From Bacillota bacterium (GTDB taxonomy: Bacteria; Bacillota; Clostridia; Christensenellales; Aristaeellaceae), in assembly GCA_030057655.1 (NCBI GenBank), contig JASGUQ010000026.1:1-41578 (forward strand): a stretch of 41,578 nt of DNA, given 5' to 3'. Positions within the stretch are counted from its first letter, which is position 1, and every line of letters begins with the position of its first letter. Positions 16,173 to 25,601 of the stretch are shown one piece after another. The notes beneath the pieces were generated by a model. It was given only the letters and a program-made list of their open reading frames with translations. It was not told where the DNA came from and made no database searches. The translations under genes were made by a program, and so were the position numbers.

Positions 16173-19100
16173 ATGGCGAAAGTCGGTCTCAAAGACACCA
16201 TCAAAGAACTCAACAAAAGAACAGGCGCAGTCCTTTCTGAAGCTGAGCGCGTCAAACGCAACGCAGACATCATGCTGCAAATGCTCAGGCAGCAGGAATC
16301 TGTTTTTTTGCGCCAGGAAGAAGAGGAACGTCAGAGAATTCGTCATGAACAGCAGCAACAGATCATGCAGTCTCAGACAAAGGCCTGGACGATGCCGGAT
16401 GAGGACGAGAGGGCGATTTTGGACGCGGCCGAAGCCGCGGCAGCGGCGTCTCAGGAGATGATCCAGGGCGCTTCCGCAGAGGAACCAGCCAGAGAGCCGT
16501 TAAAAGAACAGGTTGAAGAACCAATCAAGGCGCCATCGGGTGAAACAGTCAGCGAACCGGTCAAGGCGCAGACAGAGGAACCGGTTAAAGAAATCACGGC
16601 AGAGCCAGAAAAAACGGGGGAAACACCTTTAATGACACAATCCGTTGCGAAAGTTGCTGCTTTTGAGAAGTCAGAGGAAGCCCAATCAAAGGCCAAAGAA
16701 CCCATGGATTCCAGACAAGCTTCTGAGCCGGATACATCGCCTGCTGCTCAGGAGATCAGCTCTGCAAAGAAGACCAAGCCTGAACCTGAAAAGAAAAAAG
16801 ACCTTGACGCGCCGATTTTGGCTGAAGTTGAAACGCCAATTCCGCGCGTGCGCATTGTTAAGCCCGCGCCAAAACCTGAAGCCGCCAAGCCTGTGAGCGG
16901 AAGGTTTTCAACCGGCCAGGCTCCCGTAACGCAGCAATATGGCCGCCCGGCTCCGGGCGCGCAGCAATATGGCCGCCCCGCACCTGGCGCACAGCAATAT
17001 GGCCGCCCGGCGCCCGGCGCACAGCAGTATGGCCGCCCGGCCCCCGGCGCGCAGCAGTATGGCCGTCCGGCGCCCGGCGCACAGCAGTATGGCCGCCCGG
17101 CCCCAGGCGCGCAGCAATATGGCCGTCCGGCTCCGGGCGCGCAGCAGTTTGGCCGTGCCGCCTCTGGCAGCAGACCCGGCGGAGTGGGCAGATCCCAGGG
17201 CCGCGCAGCCAGGCCGACGGTTGACGAGTTGCTGATCCCCATTGAAAAGGACAGGGTATCCAACTACGATCCCAACAAGAAAAACTATGTCCGCAAACCG
17301 GATCCGGAGCATGTCAGCAAGCAGCGCAAGCAGATTGCGCGCAGCAAGTCCGGAAGCTTTGGCATGGAGGATGAGGTCATCAGGGGCGGAAAACGCAGCC
17401 GCACCAAGAAACCATCTGCCCAGCAATTGATGGCGCCAATCAAGATCGAGACCGCGATCATGAACCAGGAGACCATTACGGTTAAAGACCTGACTGAGCG
17501 CATCGGCAAACCCGCAGGAGAGATTCTCAAAAAGCTGCTGCTGCTTGGCAACATCGCCACCATCAACAGCGAGCTTGATTATGACACGGCCTCGCTTGTC
17601 TGCTCGGAGTTTGATGTTGAACTGATATTGAAACTGGACCGCACCGCGGAAGATCAGATGATTGAAATCGCGGACGAGGTCGATAGCGAGGAAGACTTGG
17701 AGCCCCGCCCGCCGGTCATCACCATCATGGGTCACGTTGACCACGGCAAGACCTCCCTTTTGGATTACATCCGCGACGCGCATGTTACAAGGGGAGAAGC
17801 CGGCGGCATCACCCAGCACATCGGCGCCTATACAGTGGAACTCAACGGCCAGATCATTACCTTCCTGGATACGCCGGGACACGAAGCTTTTACCGCCATG
17901 CGCGCCCGCGGTGCGCAGTCAACGGACATCGCCGTTCTGGTCGTGGCCGCGGATGACGGCGTCATGCCGCAGACAGTGGAGGCCATCAACCACGCCAAAG
18001 CTGCCGATGTGCCGATCATTGTCGCCATCAACAAGATGGACAAACCCGAAGCCAACCCGGAGCGCATTAAACAGGATCTGACCAACTACAACATGGTCGC
18101 TGAGGACTGGGGCGGCGATACCATCATGGTTCCCGTGTCCGCCAAGACAGGCGAGGGTGTTGACAACCTGCTGGAGATGATCCTGCTGCAGGCAGAAGTG
18201 CTTCAGCTCCGCGCCAACCCCAACCGCATGGCGCGCGGTATCATCATCGAAGCGAAGCTGGACAAGTCGCGCGGTTCACTGGCCACAGTGCTTTTGAAAA
18301 ACGGCACCCTGCGCGTTGGCGATAATGTAATCGCCGGCATGGCAACCGGCCGCGTGCGCGCGCTGCTCAACGACAAGGGGGAAAATGTGCGTGAGGCCGG
18401 TCCCTCCATGCCGGTTGAGATCTCCGGTTTTGATTCTGTTCCATCAGCAGGCGATGAAATGATCGTTGTCAATGATGAGAAACTGGTTCGCCAGGTCGCC
18501 AAGGAGCGCGAGGACCGCATGAAGGAGCAGCGCATCGCCGCTTCAACCGTCACGCTGGACAACCTCTTCCAGAACATCAAGGAAGGCGAGCAGCTGACCT
18601 TAAACATCCTGATCAAAGCCGACGTGCAGGGTTCCGCTGAGGCGGTTCGCCAGTCGCTTGAGAAACTGAGCAACGATCAGGTCAAGATCAGCGTTCTGCA
18701 CTCCGGTGTCGGCGCCATCTCCAAGGATGACGTCAACCTGGCCGCTACCGCCAACGCCACCATCATCGGCTTTAACATCCGCCCGGACAACAACGCGCGT
18801 GAGGTTGCCGCCCGTGAAAACATCGATATCCGCCTTTACCGCGTGATTTACCAGGCGATTGAAGACGTCGAAAAGGCCATGAAGGGCATGCTGGCGCCCG
18901 AATTTAAGGAAGTTGTTCTCGGGCACGCCGAAGTCCGCAATGTGTTCAAAATTACCGGTTCCGGCACAATCGCGGGCTGCTATGTCACTGACGGCAAGAT
19001 GCAGAGAAATCAGCCTGTCCGGCTGCTGCGCGACAACGTGGTTATCTTTGAGGGCAAGCTTTCCTCTCTGCGCCGCTTCAAGGACGACGTGCGCGAGGTG

Positions 19101-19199
19101 GCAAGCGGCTACGAGTGCGGCATCGGCCTTGAGAACTACAATGATATCAAAGAAAACGACGTTATCGAATGCTTCATGATGGAAGAAATCGAGCGCTAA
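16173..19199 (+). CDS. infB: Translation initiation factor IF-2
   Basis: A 1008-residue GTPase that delivers formyl-Met-tRNA to the ribosome. Residues 1-240 are a long, charged, E/K/P-rich region; 254-333 are eight ten-residue repeats ([10 protein letters not shown]); an IF2N domain lies near 430-485. The G domain follows with [23 protein letters not shown] and SAKTGEG, then domains II-III and the C-terminal fMet-tRNA-binding barrel. The repeat region is unusual in its regularity. GGAGG precedes the ATG. It is the fifth gene of the operon and is followed by rbfA after 9 bases. Confidence 0.97.
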   Translation: MAKVGLKDTIKELNKRTGAVLSEAERVKRNADIMLQMLRQQESVFLRQEEEERQRIRHEQQQQIMQSQTKAWTMPDEDERAILDAAEAAAAASQEMIQGASAEEPAREPLKEQVEEPIKAPSGETVSEPVKAQTEEPVKEITAEPEKTGETPLMTQSVAKVAAFEKSEEAQSKAKEPMDSRQASEPDTSPAAQEISSAKKTKPEPEKKKDLDAPILAEVETPIPRVRIVKPAPKPEAAKPVSGRFSTGQAPVTQQYGRPAPGAQQYGRPAPGAQQYGRPAPGAQQYGRPAPGAQQYGRPAPGAQQYGRPAPGAQQYGRPAPGAQQFGRAASGSRPGGVGRSQGRAARPTVDELLIPIEKDRVSNYDPNKKNYVRKPDPEHVSKQRKQIARSKSGSFGMEDEVIRGGKRSRTKKPSAQQLMAPIKIETAIMNQETITVKDLTERIGKPAGEILKKLLLLGNIATINSELDYDTASLVCSEFDVELILKLDRTAEDQMIEIADEVDSEEDLEPRPPVITIMGHVDHGKTSLLDYIRDAHVTRGEAGGITQHIGAYTVELNGQIITFLDTPGHEAFTAMRARGAQSTDIAVLVVAADDGVMPQTVEAINHAKAADVPIIVAINKMDKPEANPERIKQDLTNYNMVAEDWGGDTIMVPVSAKTGEGVDNLLEMILLQAEVLQLRANPNRMARGIIIEAKLDKSRGSLATVLLKNGTLRVGDNVIAGMATGRVRALLNDKGENVREAGPSMPVEISGFDSVPSAGDEMIVVNDEKLVRQVAKEREDRMKEQRIAASTVTLDNLFQNIKEGEQLTLNILIKADVQGSAEAVRQSLEKLSNDQVKISVLHSGVGAISKDDVNLAATANATIIGFNIRPDNNAREVAARENIDIRLYRVIYQAIEDVEKAMKGMLAPEFKEVVLGHAEVRNVFKITGSGTIAGCYVTDGKMQRNQPVRLLRDNVVIFEGKLSSLRRFKDDVREVASGYECGIGLENYNDIKENDVIECFMMEEIER
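16932..17171 (+). repeat. Eight-unit 30-bp tandem repeat inside infB
   Basis: Eight in-frame 30-bp units encode [10 protein letters not shown] seven times and then the diverged [10 protein letters not shown]. Units differ mainly at third codon positions (for example CAA/CAG, GGC/GGT, CCC/CCG), so selection on the protein is likely. The length can change by whole ten-residue steps through slippage. Confidence 0.95.
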
Positions 19200-19208
19200 G
19201 GAGTTGAC

Positions 19209-19592
19209 GTGGCACAATATCGGCAAAGCAGGATCGCTGAGGAAATCAAGAAAAATCTGGACAAGATCATCCGGGAGGAGTTGAGGGATCCGCGCCTGAG
19301 CGGAACCTTCTCCATCACCCGCGTGGAACCGACCCGCGATTTGCGCAGCGCGAAGATCTATGTCAGCGTCCTTGAAGAAGAAAAACTGGATGATCTTCTG
19401 AAGGCTTTAAAAGGCGCGGCCGGCTTGCTCCGGCGTGAACTTGGATACACGCTCACCATCCGCTATACCCCGGAATTGTTTTTCCTGCCGGACACAAGCA
19501 TTGCCTATGGCATGCACATTGCCAAGGTGATCAAAGAAGTGATGGACAAGGAAGGACAGACGCCGAAAAATGACAACAACCAGCCTGAGTGA
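19209..19592 (+). CDS. rbfA: Ribosome-binding factor A
   Basis: A 127-residue KH-like protein that binds the 30S subunit during late maturation, especially in the cold. The N-terminus (RQSRIAEEIKKNLDKIIREEL-type pattern with DPRLSG) is diagnostic. It starts with GTG at 19209, preceded by AAGGAG, nine bases after infB. Its last 23 bases overlap the next gene, so the two are translationally linked. Confidence 0.92.
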   Translation: MAQYRQSRIAEEIKKNLDKIIREELRDPRLSGTFSITRVEPTRDLRSAKIYVSVLEEEKLDDLLKALKGAAGLLRRELGYTLTIRYTPELFFLPDTSIAYGMHIAKVIKEVMDKEGQTPKNDNNQPE

Positions 19593-20544
19593 AATAACCG
19601 GCCTTTTTCAATCCGCATCGCGGATTGTTTTATGTACGCATGTGCAGCCGGATGGGGACGCGCTGGGCTCTCTGCTTGCGGCGGGTATTATGCTGAAATC
19701 GCTCAAAAAGGATGTGACCCTGGTCTGTCACGATCCGGTCCCGGACAATCTGAAGATCCTGCCGGGCTGGGAAGCGGTCAGGCTGCCTGAAGAAGCAGAG
19801 GGACAGCGCTATGACCTGTTCTGTGTTCTGGACGCGAGCGATCTTGAAAGGATCGGGGGTTGCGGCAGGCTGTTTTCAAAGACAGACAACACTTTGGTGA
19901 TCGACCACCACGCCTCCAACACGCTCTTTGGCAAATACAATTATGTTGTTTCCGATGTAGCCGCGACCGGCAATTTGGTTTACAGGTTGTATCAGGAGTT
20001 GAAAGTCCCGATCAGCAGCGATGCCGCAGCCTGTTTATATTCCGCTTTATCTACCGACACGGGGAACTTCAGCTACGGTCAAATGGATGAGGAGTTTTTT
20101 ATGCAGATGGCCGGGCTGATCAAAGCAGGGCTGGACATCAACAAGTACGCCAGGGCTTTGCATTTAACGAAGGAATACAACACCCTGAAGTTAAAGTCAA
20201 GGGCTCTTGAATCCCTTTCATTGGAATGCGGCGGCAGGCTAAGCTACATGCGGTTAAAACTCGCGGATTTTGCGGAAACCGAGACCCTGCCGGATCAGAC
20301 AGACGGATTGGTCAACCTGGCGTTGAACATTTCCGGGGTCAAGATGTGCTTTCTTGCGACACAGCTGGATGAAAACACCACCAAGTTCAGCCTGCGCGCG
20401 CTTCCCCCTTACGATGTGGCCCAGATCGCAGTGGAGTTTGGCGGGGGCGGCCATGTGCTGGCAGCCGGATGCACAATAAAGCTCCCTGTTTGCGAAGCGG
20501 TTCAAGTCATGCTTGAGAGGATGCGACGGGTTGTATGTCAATAA
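19570..20544 (+). CDS. nrnA: NrnA-type DHH phosphoesterase (nanoRNase / pAp phosphatase)
   Basis: A 324-residue DHH/DHHA1 protein. Family members degrade short oligoribonucleotides and remove the 3' phosphate from pAp, which arises in sulfur assimilation. Seen: PDGDALGS with Asp28/Asp30, VIDHHASN (the DHH motif), and the C-terminal substrate-binding GGGGHVLAAGC. It sits between rbfA and truB, where it is usually found in Firmicutes, overlapping rbfA by 23 bases and truB by 10 bases. Confidence 0.9.
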   Translation: MTTTSLSEITGLFQSASRIVLCTHVQPDGDALGSLLAAGIMLKSLKKDVTLVCHDPVPDNLKILPGWEAVRLPEEAEGQRYDLFCVLDASDLERIGGCGRLFSKTDNTLVIDHHASNTLFGKYNYVVSDVAATGNLVYRLYQELKVPISSDAAACLYSALSTDTGNFSYGQMDEEFFMQMAGLIKAGLDINKYARALHLTKEYNTLKLKSRALESLSLECGGRLSYMRLKLADFAETETLPDQTDGLVNLALNISGVKMCFLATQLDENTTKFSLRALPPYDVAQIAVEFGGGGHVLAAGCTIKLPVCEAVQVMLERMRRVVCQ

Positions 20545-21446
20545 ACGCAGTTCTTAATTTTTACAAACCGCCTGGCATGAGTTCAGCCCAGGCGGTTGGT
20601 TTCATCAAGGCGATGACAGGCGAAAAGGCGGGCCATGCGGGCACCCTTGATCCGGAGGCAGCCGGAGTATTGCCGATCCTGATTGGGAAAGCGACCAAGA
20701 TCAGCGATTATCTGATGGACTCCGACAAGCAGTACCTGGCAGAGATCGCTTTTGGCGCGTCCACAGACACCCAGGACGCCCAAGGGCTTGTCGTCAAAAC
20801 AGGCACAAACTTTCCCGATATTAAGTCCCTTCACAAGGCTGTTTCACTGTTCATGGGTGAAGTGATGCAGCTTCCGCCGCAATACTCGGCACTGAAGGTC
20901 CAGGGAAAAACAGCATACCAGCTTGCCAGGGAAGGCAAGACAGCCGATCTTAAGAAGCGCCCAGTGCGTTTTGATGAGATCAGCATTCTTTCAGAAACAG
21001 AAAACCACGGATTTTTGATGCGTGTGCGCTGCGGCAAGGGGGCGTATATCAGAACGCTCTGCCATGATCTGGGTGTTTCTCTTCAATGCCCGGCTCACAT
21101 GCGCTTTCTCCTCAGGGAGGAGAGCGCGGGGCTTAAAATTGAGGACGCTGTAATGCCGGAAGATATCAGGGAATGGTACACTGGTGGCAAAGTAGACTCA
21201 AGTCTATTTGTGAAGGTTGAAAACATGCTGAAGTATCTGCCGTTTTTTGAAATTCCGGATGCATTGCGCTTCAAGGCAGTCAACGGCGTACCGCTGCCGG
21301 TATATGAGATAACCGATATGCAGCTCGGTAAAGGCGCCAAGGTTTGCCTGACGATCGGCAAAGAACTGTTTGGAATTTATGAGAAGACAGACTCGCATTT
21401 TCGTGTTCGTGTGATGCTTGGAACCGGGGAGTCAAAAAAAGCATAA
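20535..21446 (+). CDS. truB: tRNA pseudouridine-55 synthase TruB
   Basis: A 303-residue enzyme that makes pseudouridine 55 in the T-loop of tRNAs. Motifs: N-terminal NFYKPPGMSS, GHAGTLDPEAAGVLPI with catalytic Asp39, and a C-terminal PUA-like domain. It overlaps nrnA by 10 bases. In many Firmicutes ribF follows truB; here a GntR regulator with its own promoter follows instead. Confidence 0.94.
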   Translation: MSINAVLNFYKPPGMSSAQAVGFIKAMTGEKAGHAGTLDPEAAGVLPILIGKATKISDYLMDSDKQYLAEIAFGASTDTQDAQGLVVKTGTNFPDIKSLHKAVSLFMGEVMQLPPQYSALKVQGKTAYQLAREGKTADLKKRPVRFDEISILSETENHGFLMRVRCGKGAYIRTLCHDLGVSLQCPAHMRFLLREESAGLKIEDAVMPEDIREWYTGGKVDSSLFVKVENMLKYLPFFEIPDALRFKAVNGVPLPVYEITDMQLGKGAKVCLTIGKELFGIYEKTDSHFRVRVMLGTGESKKA

Positions 21447-21481
21447 GAAAGCACAAAAATACCAATAAATGTCTGCCGTTC

Positions 21482-21510
21482 TTGACATGATTGTTTTAGA
21501 ATTGTACTAT
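21482..21510 (+). promoter_or_regulatory. Promoter of the GntR-fhs unit
   Basis: TTGACA (21482-21487), 17-base spacer, TACTAT (21505-21510), followed by AGGGAGGAATT before the TTG start at 21541. No clear GntR operator was identified by eye. Confidence 0.7.
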
Positions 21511-21540
21511 AAAAATATCTGAACACAGGGAGGAATTCAA

Positions 21541-22242
21541 TTGGAGCAGTTTGGTTTTGATAACGTCGAATTGAACAAGCCAATTCGTGAAACGACCTAT
21601 GAGACCTTGAAACACGCCATCATCATGGGCAACATTCCTGCTGGCTCCAGGCTGATCGAGACAGTGTACGCCGAATCGCTGCATATATCCAGAACGCCTT
21701 TGCGGGAGGCCTTCCGCAAGCTGGAGCTGGACGGGTTGGTCGAGTACGTGGAACGCAAGGGCGTCATTGTCCGCGCGTTCACGATGGAAGACATTGAGGA
21801 AACCTTCACCATCAGAAACGCGCTGATGATGCTTGTGATTCCGTCCATCTTTAAAAATGTTAAACAGGAACATCTGGATGAATTGCGCGATATTTTAAGC
21901 GCGATGGATGTCAGTCAAAAGGAAAAGAATGTGGAGGAGTTGTCGCGCTACAACCGCGCCTTCCACAGGACGATCGAGCATATTTCCGACAAAAAGCGCA
22001 TCCTCCGCGTGATTGACAGCCAGGAGGAATACATCCTTCGCTTTTCTAACATCACCATCGCCAGCATCGTCCGCCGCTCTAACGCGCATGACGAGCACCA
22101 TGAACTGCTCAAGCTTCTCTCGGAGGGGCGGGAGGCGGAATTTGCTGAACTGATGAAAAAGCATTTAAACGAAAGCATGAATACCTGTCTGGCTGCAGTC
22201 TCGCTCAGGCGCAACCAACAGGATGAAAAAAACAAAGAATAA
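21541..22242 (+). CDS. GntR-family transcriptional regulator (FCD type)
   Basis: A 233-residue regulator with an N-terminal winged helix (about 15-80, containing ESLHISRTPLREAFRKLELDG and a VEYVERKG wing) and a C-terminal all-helical FCD ligand domain with Asp/His residues expected to bind a metal and a carboxylate ligand. It starts with TTG, seven bases after GGGAGG. It lies 14 bases upstream of fhs with no promoter between, so it probably controls itself and fhs. The effector is unknown. Confidence 0.85.
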   Translation: MEQFGFDNVELNKPIRETTYETLKHAIIMGNIPAGSRLIETVYAESLHISRTPLREAFRKLELDGLVEYVERKGVIVRAFTMEDIEETFTIRNALMMLVIPSIFKNVKQEHLDELRDILSAMDVSQKEKNVEELSRYNRAFHRTIEHISDKKRILRVIDSQEEYILRFSNITIASIVRRSNAHDEHHELLKLLSEGREAEFAELMKKHLNESMNTCLAAVSLRRNQQDEKNKE

Positions 22243-22256
22243 AGCGGAGGGGGTAT

Positions 22257-23927
22257 ATGAACGATATTCAGATCGCTCAGGCAGCCACATTAAAGCCCAT
22301 CACGGAGATCGCGCAAGCTGCAGGTATTCCGGATGAAGCCCTGTCCACCTATGGCCGCTATGTGGCCAAAGTCGATCCTGTCAAACTCCGTGAAATACGT
22401 GAAAAAGGGAAATTGATCCTGGTCAGTGCCATCACGCCCACAACTGCAGGTGAAGGTAAAACCACTGTATCTATCAGCCTGGCGGATGGCTTGCGCGCGA
22501 TCGGGAAAGAATCCATGCTGGCCCTGCGCGAGCCGTCCATGGGCCCTGTTTTTGGCATGAAAGGCGGCGCGACAGGCGGCGGGCACTCACAGGTCCTTCC
22601 GATGGAGAGCATCAACCTGCACTTTACCGGCGACTTTCACGCCATCACCTCAGCCAACAACCTGCTCTGCGCGATGGTGGACAACCACATTCAGCAGGGC
22701 AACGCGCTGAACATCGACGAGCGTCAGGTGCGTGTGCGCCGCTGCATGGACATGAACGACCGCCAGCTGCGCAACATCGTGGATGGCCTTGGCGGCACAG
22801 GAAATGGCATCCCCAGGGAAGATGGCTTTGACATCACTGCGGCAAGCGAGGTAATGGCCACCTTCTGCATGGCGGACGGGTTGTCCGACCTCAAAAAACG
22901 CCTTGGAAACATCGTCGTTGCCAGAAGCAGGGACGGCAAAAACATCACCTGTTCACAAATCGGCGCTCAGGGCGCGATGGCAGCCCTGCTGCGGGACGCT
23001 TTGATGCCAAACCTGGTTCAGACCCTGGATCATACCCCGGCCCTGATCCATGGCGGGCCATTCGCGAACATCGCGCATGGCTGCAACTCTGTTTCCGCCA
23101 CCAGGCTGGCCTTAAAATTATCCGATTATGTGGTCACGGAGGCCGGGTTCGGCGCCGATCTTGGCGCGGAGAAATTTATTGACATCAAGTGCCGCAAAAC
23201 GGGGCTCAAACCGGATGTTGTCGTGCTAGTAGCCACCATTCGCGCGCTCAAGCATCACGGCGGTGTTTTGAAAGCGGACCTGAATACGGAAAACATCCCT
23301 GCCCTGCAAAAGGGGCTCAGCAACCTTTTGGCCCACGTGCGCAATGTGCGCGATGTGTGGAAGCTGCCCGTCATGGTGGCCATCAACCATTTCGTGACAG
23401 ACTCTGAAAACGAAGTCAGGACGCTGACAGACGCGATGAGAGCTGATAATGTGCCCTGCGCGTTTTCCGACGGATGGGCCAAGGGCGGCCAGGGGGCCAA
23501 AGAGCTGGCACAGGCTGTGGTTGACCTGATCAATGAGAATGAGGGAAAAACAAGCCTTGAGTTTACTTATCCTGATCAAGCATCCCTGTATGAAAAGATC
23601 GAAGCTGTCGCGAAGAAGATCTATCACGCCGGCAGCGTCAATTTTACTGCCCAGGCAAAAAAGATCATCGATCAGTTGACTGAGGATGGCTTTGCGTCCT
23701 ATCCGGTTTGCATTGCCAAGACCCAGTATTCTTTCAGCGATAACGCCAAACTTCTTGGCGCGCCAAGCGGCTTTGAACTGACCGTCCGGGATGTTCGCCT
23801 TTCAGGAGGAGCCGGTTTTGTCGTCGCTTTTGCAGGCGATATCATCGCCATGCCCGGTCTGCCAAAGCAGCCCGCGGCTTTAAACATTGACGTTGATGAC
23901 GATGGGGTCATCAGCGGCGTATTTTGA
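22257..23927 (+). CDS. fhs: Formate-tetrahydrofolate ligase
   Basis: A 556-residue cytoplasmic enzyme that joins formate to tetrahydrofolate with ATP, giving 10-formyl-THF for purine synthesis or, in acetogens, the Wood-Ljungdahl methyl branch. The nucleotide loop is PTTAGEGKTT (61-70); REPSMGP, GGATGGGHSQ and FTGDFHAI are strongly conserved segments. Length is normal. No other Wood-Ljungdahl gene is in the window, so the role in acetogenesis is open. GGAGG precedes the ATG. Confidence 0.97.
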   Translation: MNDIQIAQAATLKPITEIAQAAGIPDEALSTYGRYVAKVDPVKLREIREKGKLILVSAITPTTAGEGKTTVSISLADGLRAIGKESMLALREPSMGPVFGMKGGATGGGHSQVLPMESINLHFTGDFHAITSANNLLCAMVDNHIQQGNALNIDERQVRVRRCMDMNDRQLRNIVDGLGGTGNGIPREDGFDITAASEVMATFCMADGLSDLKKRLGNIVVARSRDGKNITCSQIGAQGAMAALLRDALMPNLVQTLDHTPALIHGGPFANIAHGCNSVSATRLALKLSDYVVTEAGFGADLGAEKFIDIKCRKTGLKPDVVVLVATIRALKHHGGVLKADLNTENIPALQKGLSNLLAHVRNVRDVWKLPVMVAINHFVTDSENEVRTLTDAMRADNVPCAFSDGWAKGGQGAKELAQAVVDLINENEGKTSLEFTYPDQASLYEKIEAVAKKIYHAGSVNFTAQAKKIIDQLTEDGFASYPVCIAKTQYSFSDNAKLLGAPSGFELTVRDVRLSGGAGFVVAFAGDIIAMPGLPKQPAALNIDVDDDGVISGVF

Positions 23928-23937
23928 GGGTTGAAAC

Positions 23938-24429
23938 ATGAACAATAAACAAAAAGCGGTGTTGGATTTGCTAAAAGAGGATTGCAGAACGCCGCTTGAA
24001 CAAATGGCTGTCATGCTCAACATGGACATTGAAGAAGTCGCGGAGACCATTGATAACCTGGAGCGTGATCGCATCATTCTGCGTTACAGGCCAGTCATCA
24101 ATTACGACAAGGCCGAGCCCAACATGGTTGAAGCGATGATCGAGGTCAAGGTCACTCCGCAGCGTGATTTTGGCTTTGACGCGATCGCCAAGAGGATCAC
24201 CAGTTTTGAGGAGGTCCGCAGCCTCTATCTGATGAGCGGTACTTATGACCTGCTGATCCAGGTTTCTGCGCCCAACTTAAAAGAGCTGGCACAGTTTGTG
24301 TCCAACCGTTTAAGCCCCCTTGAAACCGTAACCGGGACCAGCACCAGCTTCGTCTTAAAGCGCTACAAGCAGGACGGCATCATTTTTGACCTTCCGGATG
24401 GGGACAGGAGGCTGTCAGTTACACCGTGA
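23938..24429 (+). CDS. Lrp/AsnC-family regulator
   Basis: A 163-residue regulator: N-terminal helix-turn-helix (about 5-50) and a C-terminal RAM ligand-binding domain (about 65-145) ending in FVLKRYKQDG. Such proteins sense amino acids and control metabolic genes. Its end overlaps the aminotransferase start by four bases, and it starts 10 bases after fhs, so it belongs to the same transcript. Lrp-aminotransferase pairs are common in Clostridia. Confidence 0.85.
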   Translation: MNNKQKAVLDLLKEDCRTPLEQMAVMLNMDIEEVAETIDNLERDRIILRYRPVINYDKAEPNMVEAMIEVKVTPQRDFGFDAIAKRITSFEEVRSLYLMSGTYDLLIQVSAPNLKELAQFVSNRLSPLETVTGTSTSFVLKRYKQDGIIFDLPDGDRRLSVTP

Positions 24430-25601
24430 GCAGCCGTTTTATCAATCCTGCCATCAGCGCGGTCCCGCCAAGCGCCATCAGACGCTTTTTTGACATCGCG
24501 GGCACCATGAAGGACGCGATATCTCTGGGCGTGGGGGAGCCGGACTTTATCACGCCTTTTCCGGTCCGAAACAGCGCCATTGACAGCCTTTTGGATGGGG
24601 AAACCCAATACACCGCAAACTCAGGACTCATGCCGCTGAGGCAGGAGATCGCCTTATATCAGAAAAATCGCTTCTCTTTGGAATATGACCCTGAAGACGA
24701 GGTCCTGGTGACAGTGGGCGCTTCCGAAGCGATCGACATCGCTTTGCGTGCGCTTGTGCGGCCGGGGGATGAGGTTTTGATCCCCGAGCCTTGCTACATC
24801 AGCTACCAGGCCTGCACACGCTTTGCGGGCGGCCTCCCTGTTAATGTCCCAACCCGCGCGGAGAATGATTTTGAGCTGCTTGCTTTGGACCTGGAAGCGC
24901 GTGTCACCGACAAAAGCAGGGTGCTGATCCTAAGCTATCCCAGCAACCCCACCGGCGCTGTCATGCCAAAGGAACGCCTGAAGGCCGTTGCAGAGGTAGC
25001 CATGCGGCATGACCTGTTCGTGATCTGTGACGAAATCTACAGCGAGCTTTGCTATGACGGTTTTTTCCAGCATTCCATCGCCTCCCTGCCCGGAATGCGC
25101 GAACGAACGATGGTGGTGAGCGGGTTCTCCAAGGCCTTCGCGATGACAGGCTTCCGCCTGGGTTATCTTTGCGCGCCAAGGGAGATCGTCATGGCCTGCT
25201 CCAGGATTCATCAATACACCATCATGTGTGCCAGCCGGCAAAGCCAGGTCGCGGCCTATAACGCGCTCAAGCAGGGCCGGGAAAACGGGTATAGTGATGT
25301 AATCAGAATGCGGGACAGCTATGACCGCCGCCGCAGGCTGATGCACAAGGCGTTTCTGGACATGGGGCTTGACTGCTTTGAGCCCAGGGGGGCGTTTTAC
25401 ACCTTCCCTTCGATTAAAAACACGGGGCTGACAAGCGACGAGTTCTGTGAAAGACTGCTCAAAGAACACCACGTGGTCTGTGTCCCGGGCAACGCCTTTG
25501 GTCCCAGCGGCGAAGGGCATATCCGCTGCTGTTACGCGACAGCAACAGATAAATTGCTTGAGGCGTTTGAAAAGATCAGCGACTTTATCAAGGGTTTGTA
25601 G
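24426..25601 (+). CDS. PLP-dependent aminotransferase, class I/II
   Basis: A 391-residue fold-type I aminotransferase. Seen: substrate-binding SNPTGA (173-178), Asp202 in CDEIYSE, the PLP Schiff-base lysine Lys236 in VSGFSKAFAM, and the C-terminal Arg in GEGHIRCCYA that binds the substrate carboxylate. It resembles the aspartate/aromatic aminotransferase group (AspB/PatA-like), but the amino donor and acceptor cannot be assigned. GTG start; translation coupled to the Lrp-type gene by a GTGA overlap. Confidence 0.9.
   Translation: MSSRFINPAISAVPPSAIRRFFDIAGTMKDAISLGVGEPDFITPFPVRNSAIDSLLDGETQYTANSGLMPLRQEIALYQKNRFSLEYDPEDEVLVTVGASEAIDIALRALVRPGDEVLIPEPCYISYQACTRFAGGLPVNVPTRAENDFELLALDLEARVTDKSRVLILSYPSNPTGAVMPKERLKAVAEVAMRHDLFVICDEIYSELCYDGFFQHSIASLPGMRERTMVVSGFSKAFAMTGFRLGYLCAPREIVMACSRIHQYTIMCASRQSQVAAYNALKQGRENGYSDVIRMRDSYDRRRRLMHKAFLDMGLDCFEPRGAFYTFPSIKNTGLTSDEFCERLLKEHHVVCVPGNAFGPSGEGHIRCCYATATDKLLEAFEKISDFIKGL

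Noticed and set aside
16932-17171. CRISPR array
   Set aside because: The 30-bp units are contiguous, have no spacers, and are in frame within infB.
16748-17263. Repeat-rich Cys/Gly/Pro frame antisense to infB
   Set aside because: It is only the reverse reading of the 30-bp tandem repeat.
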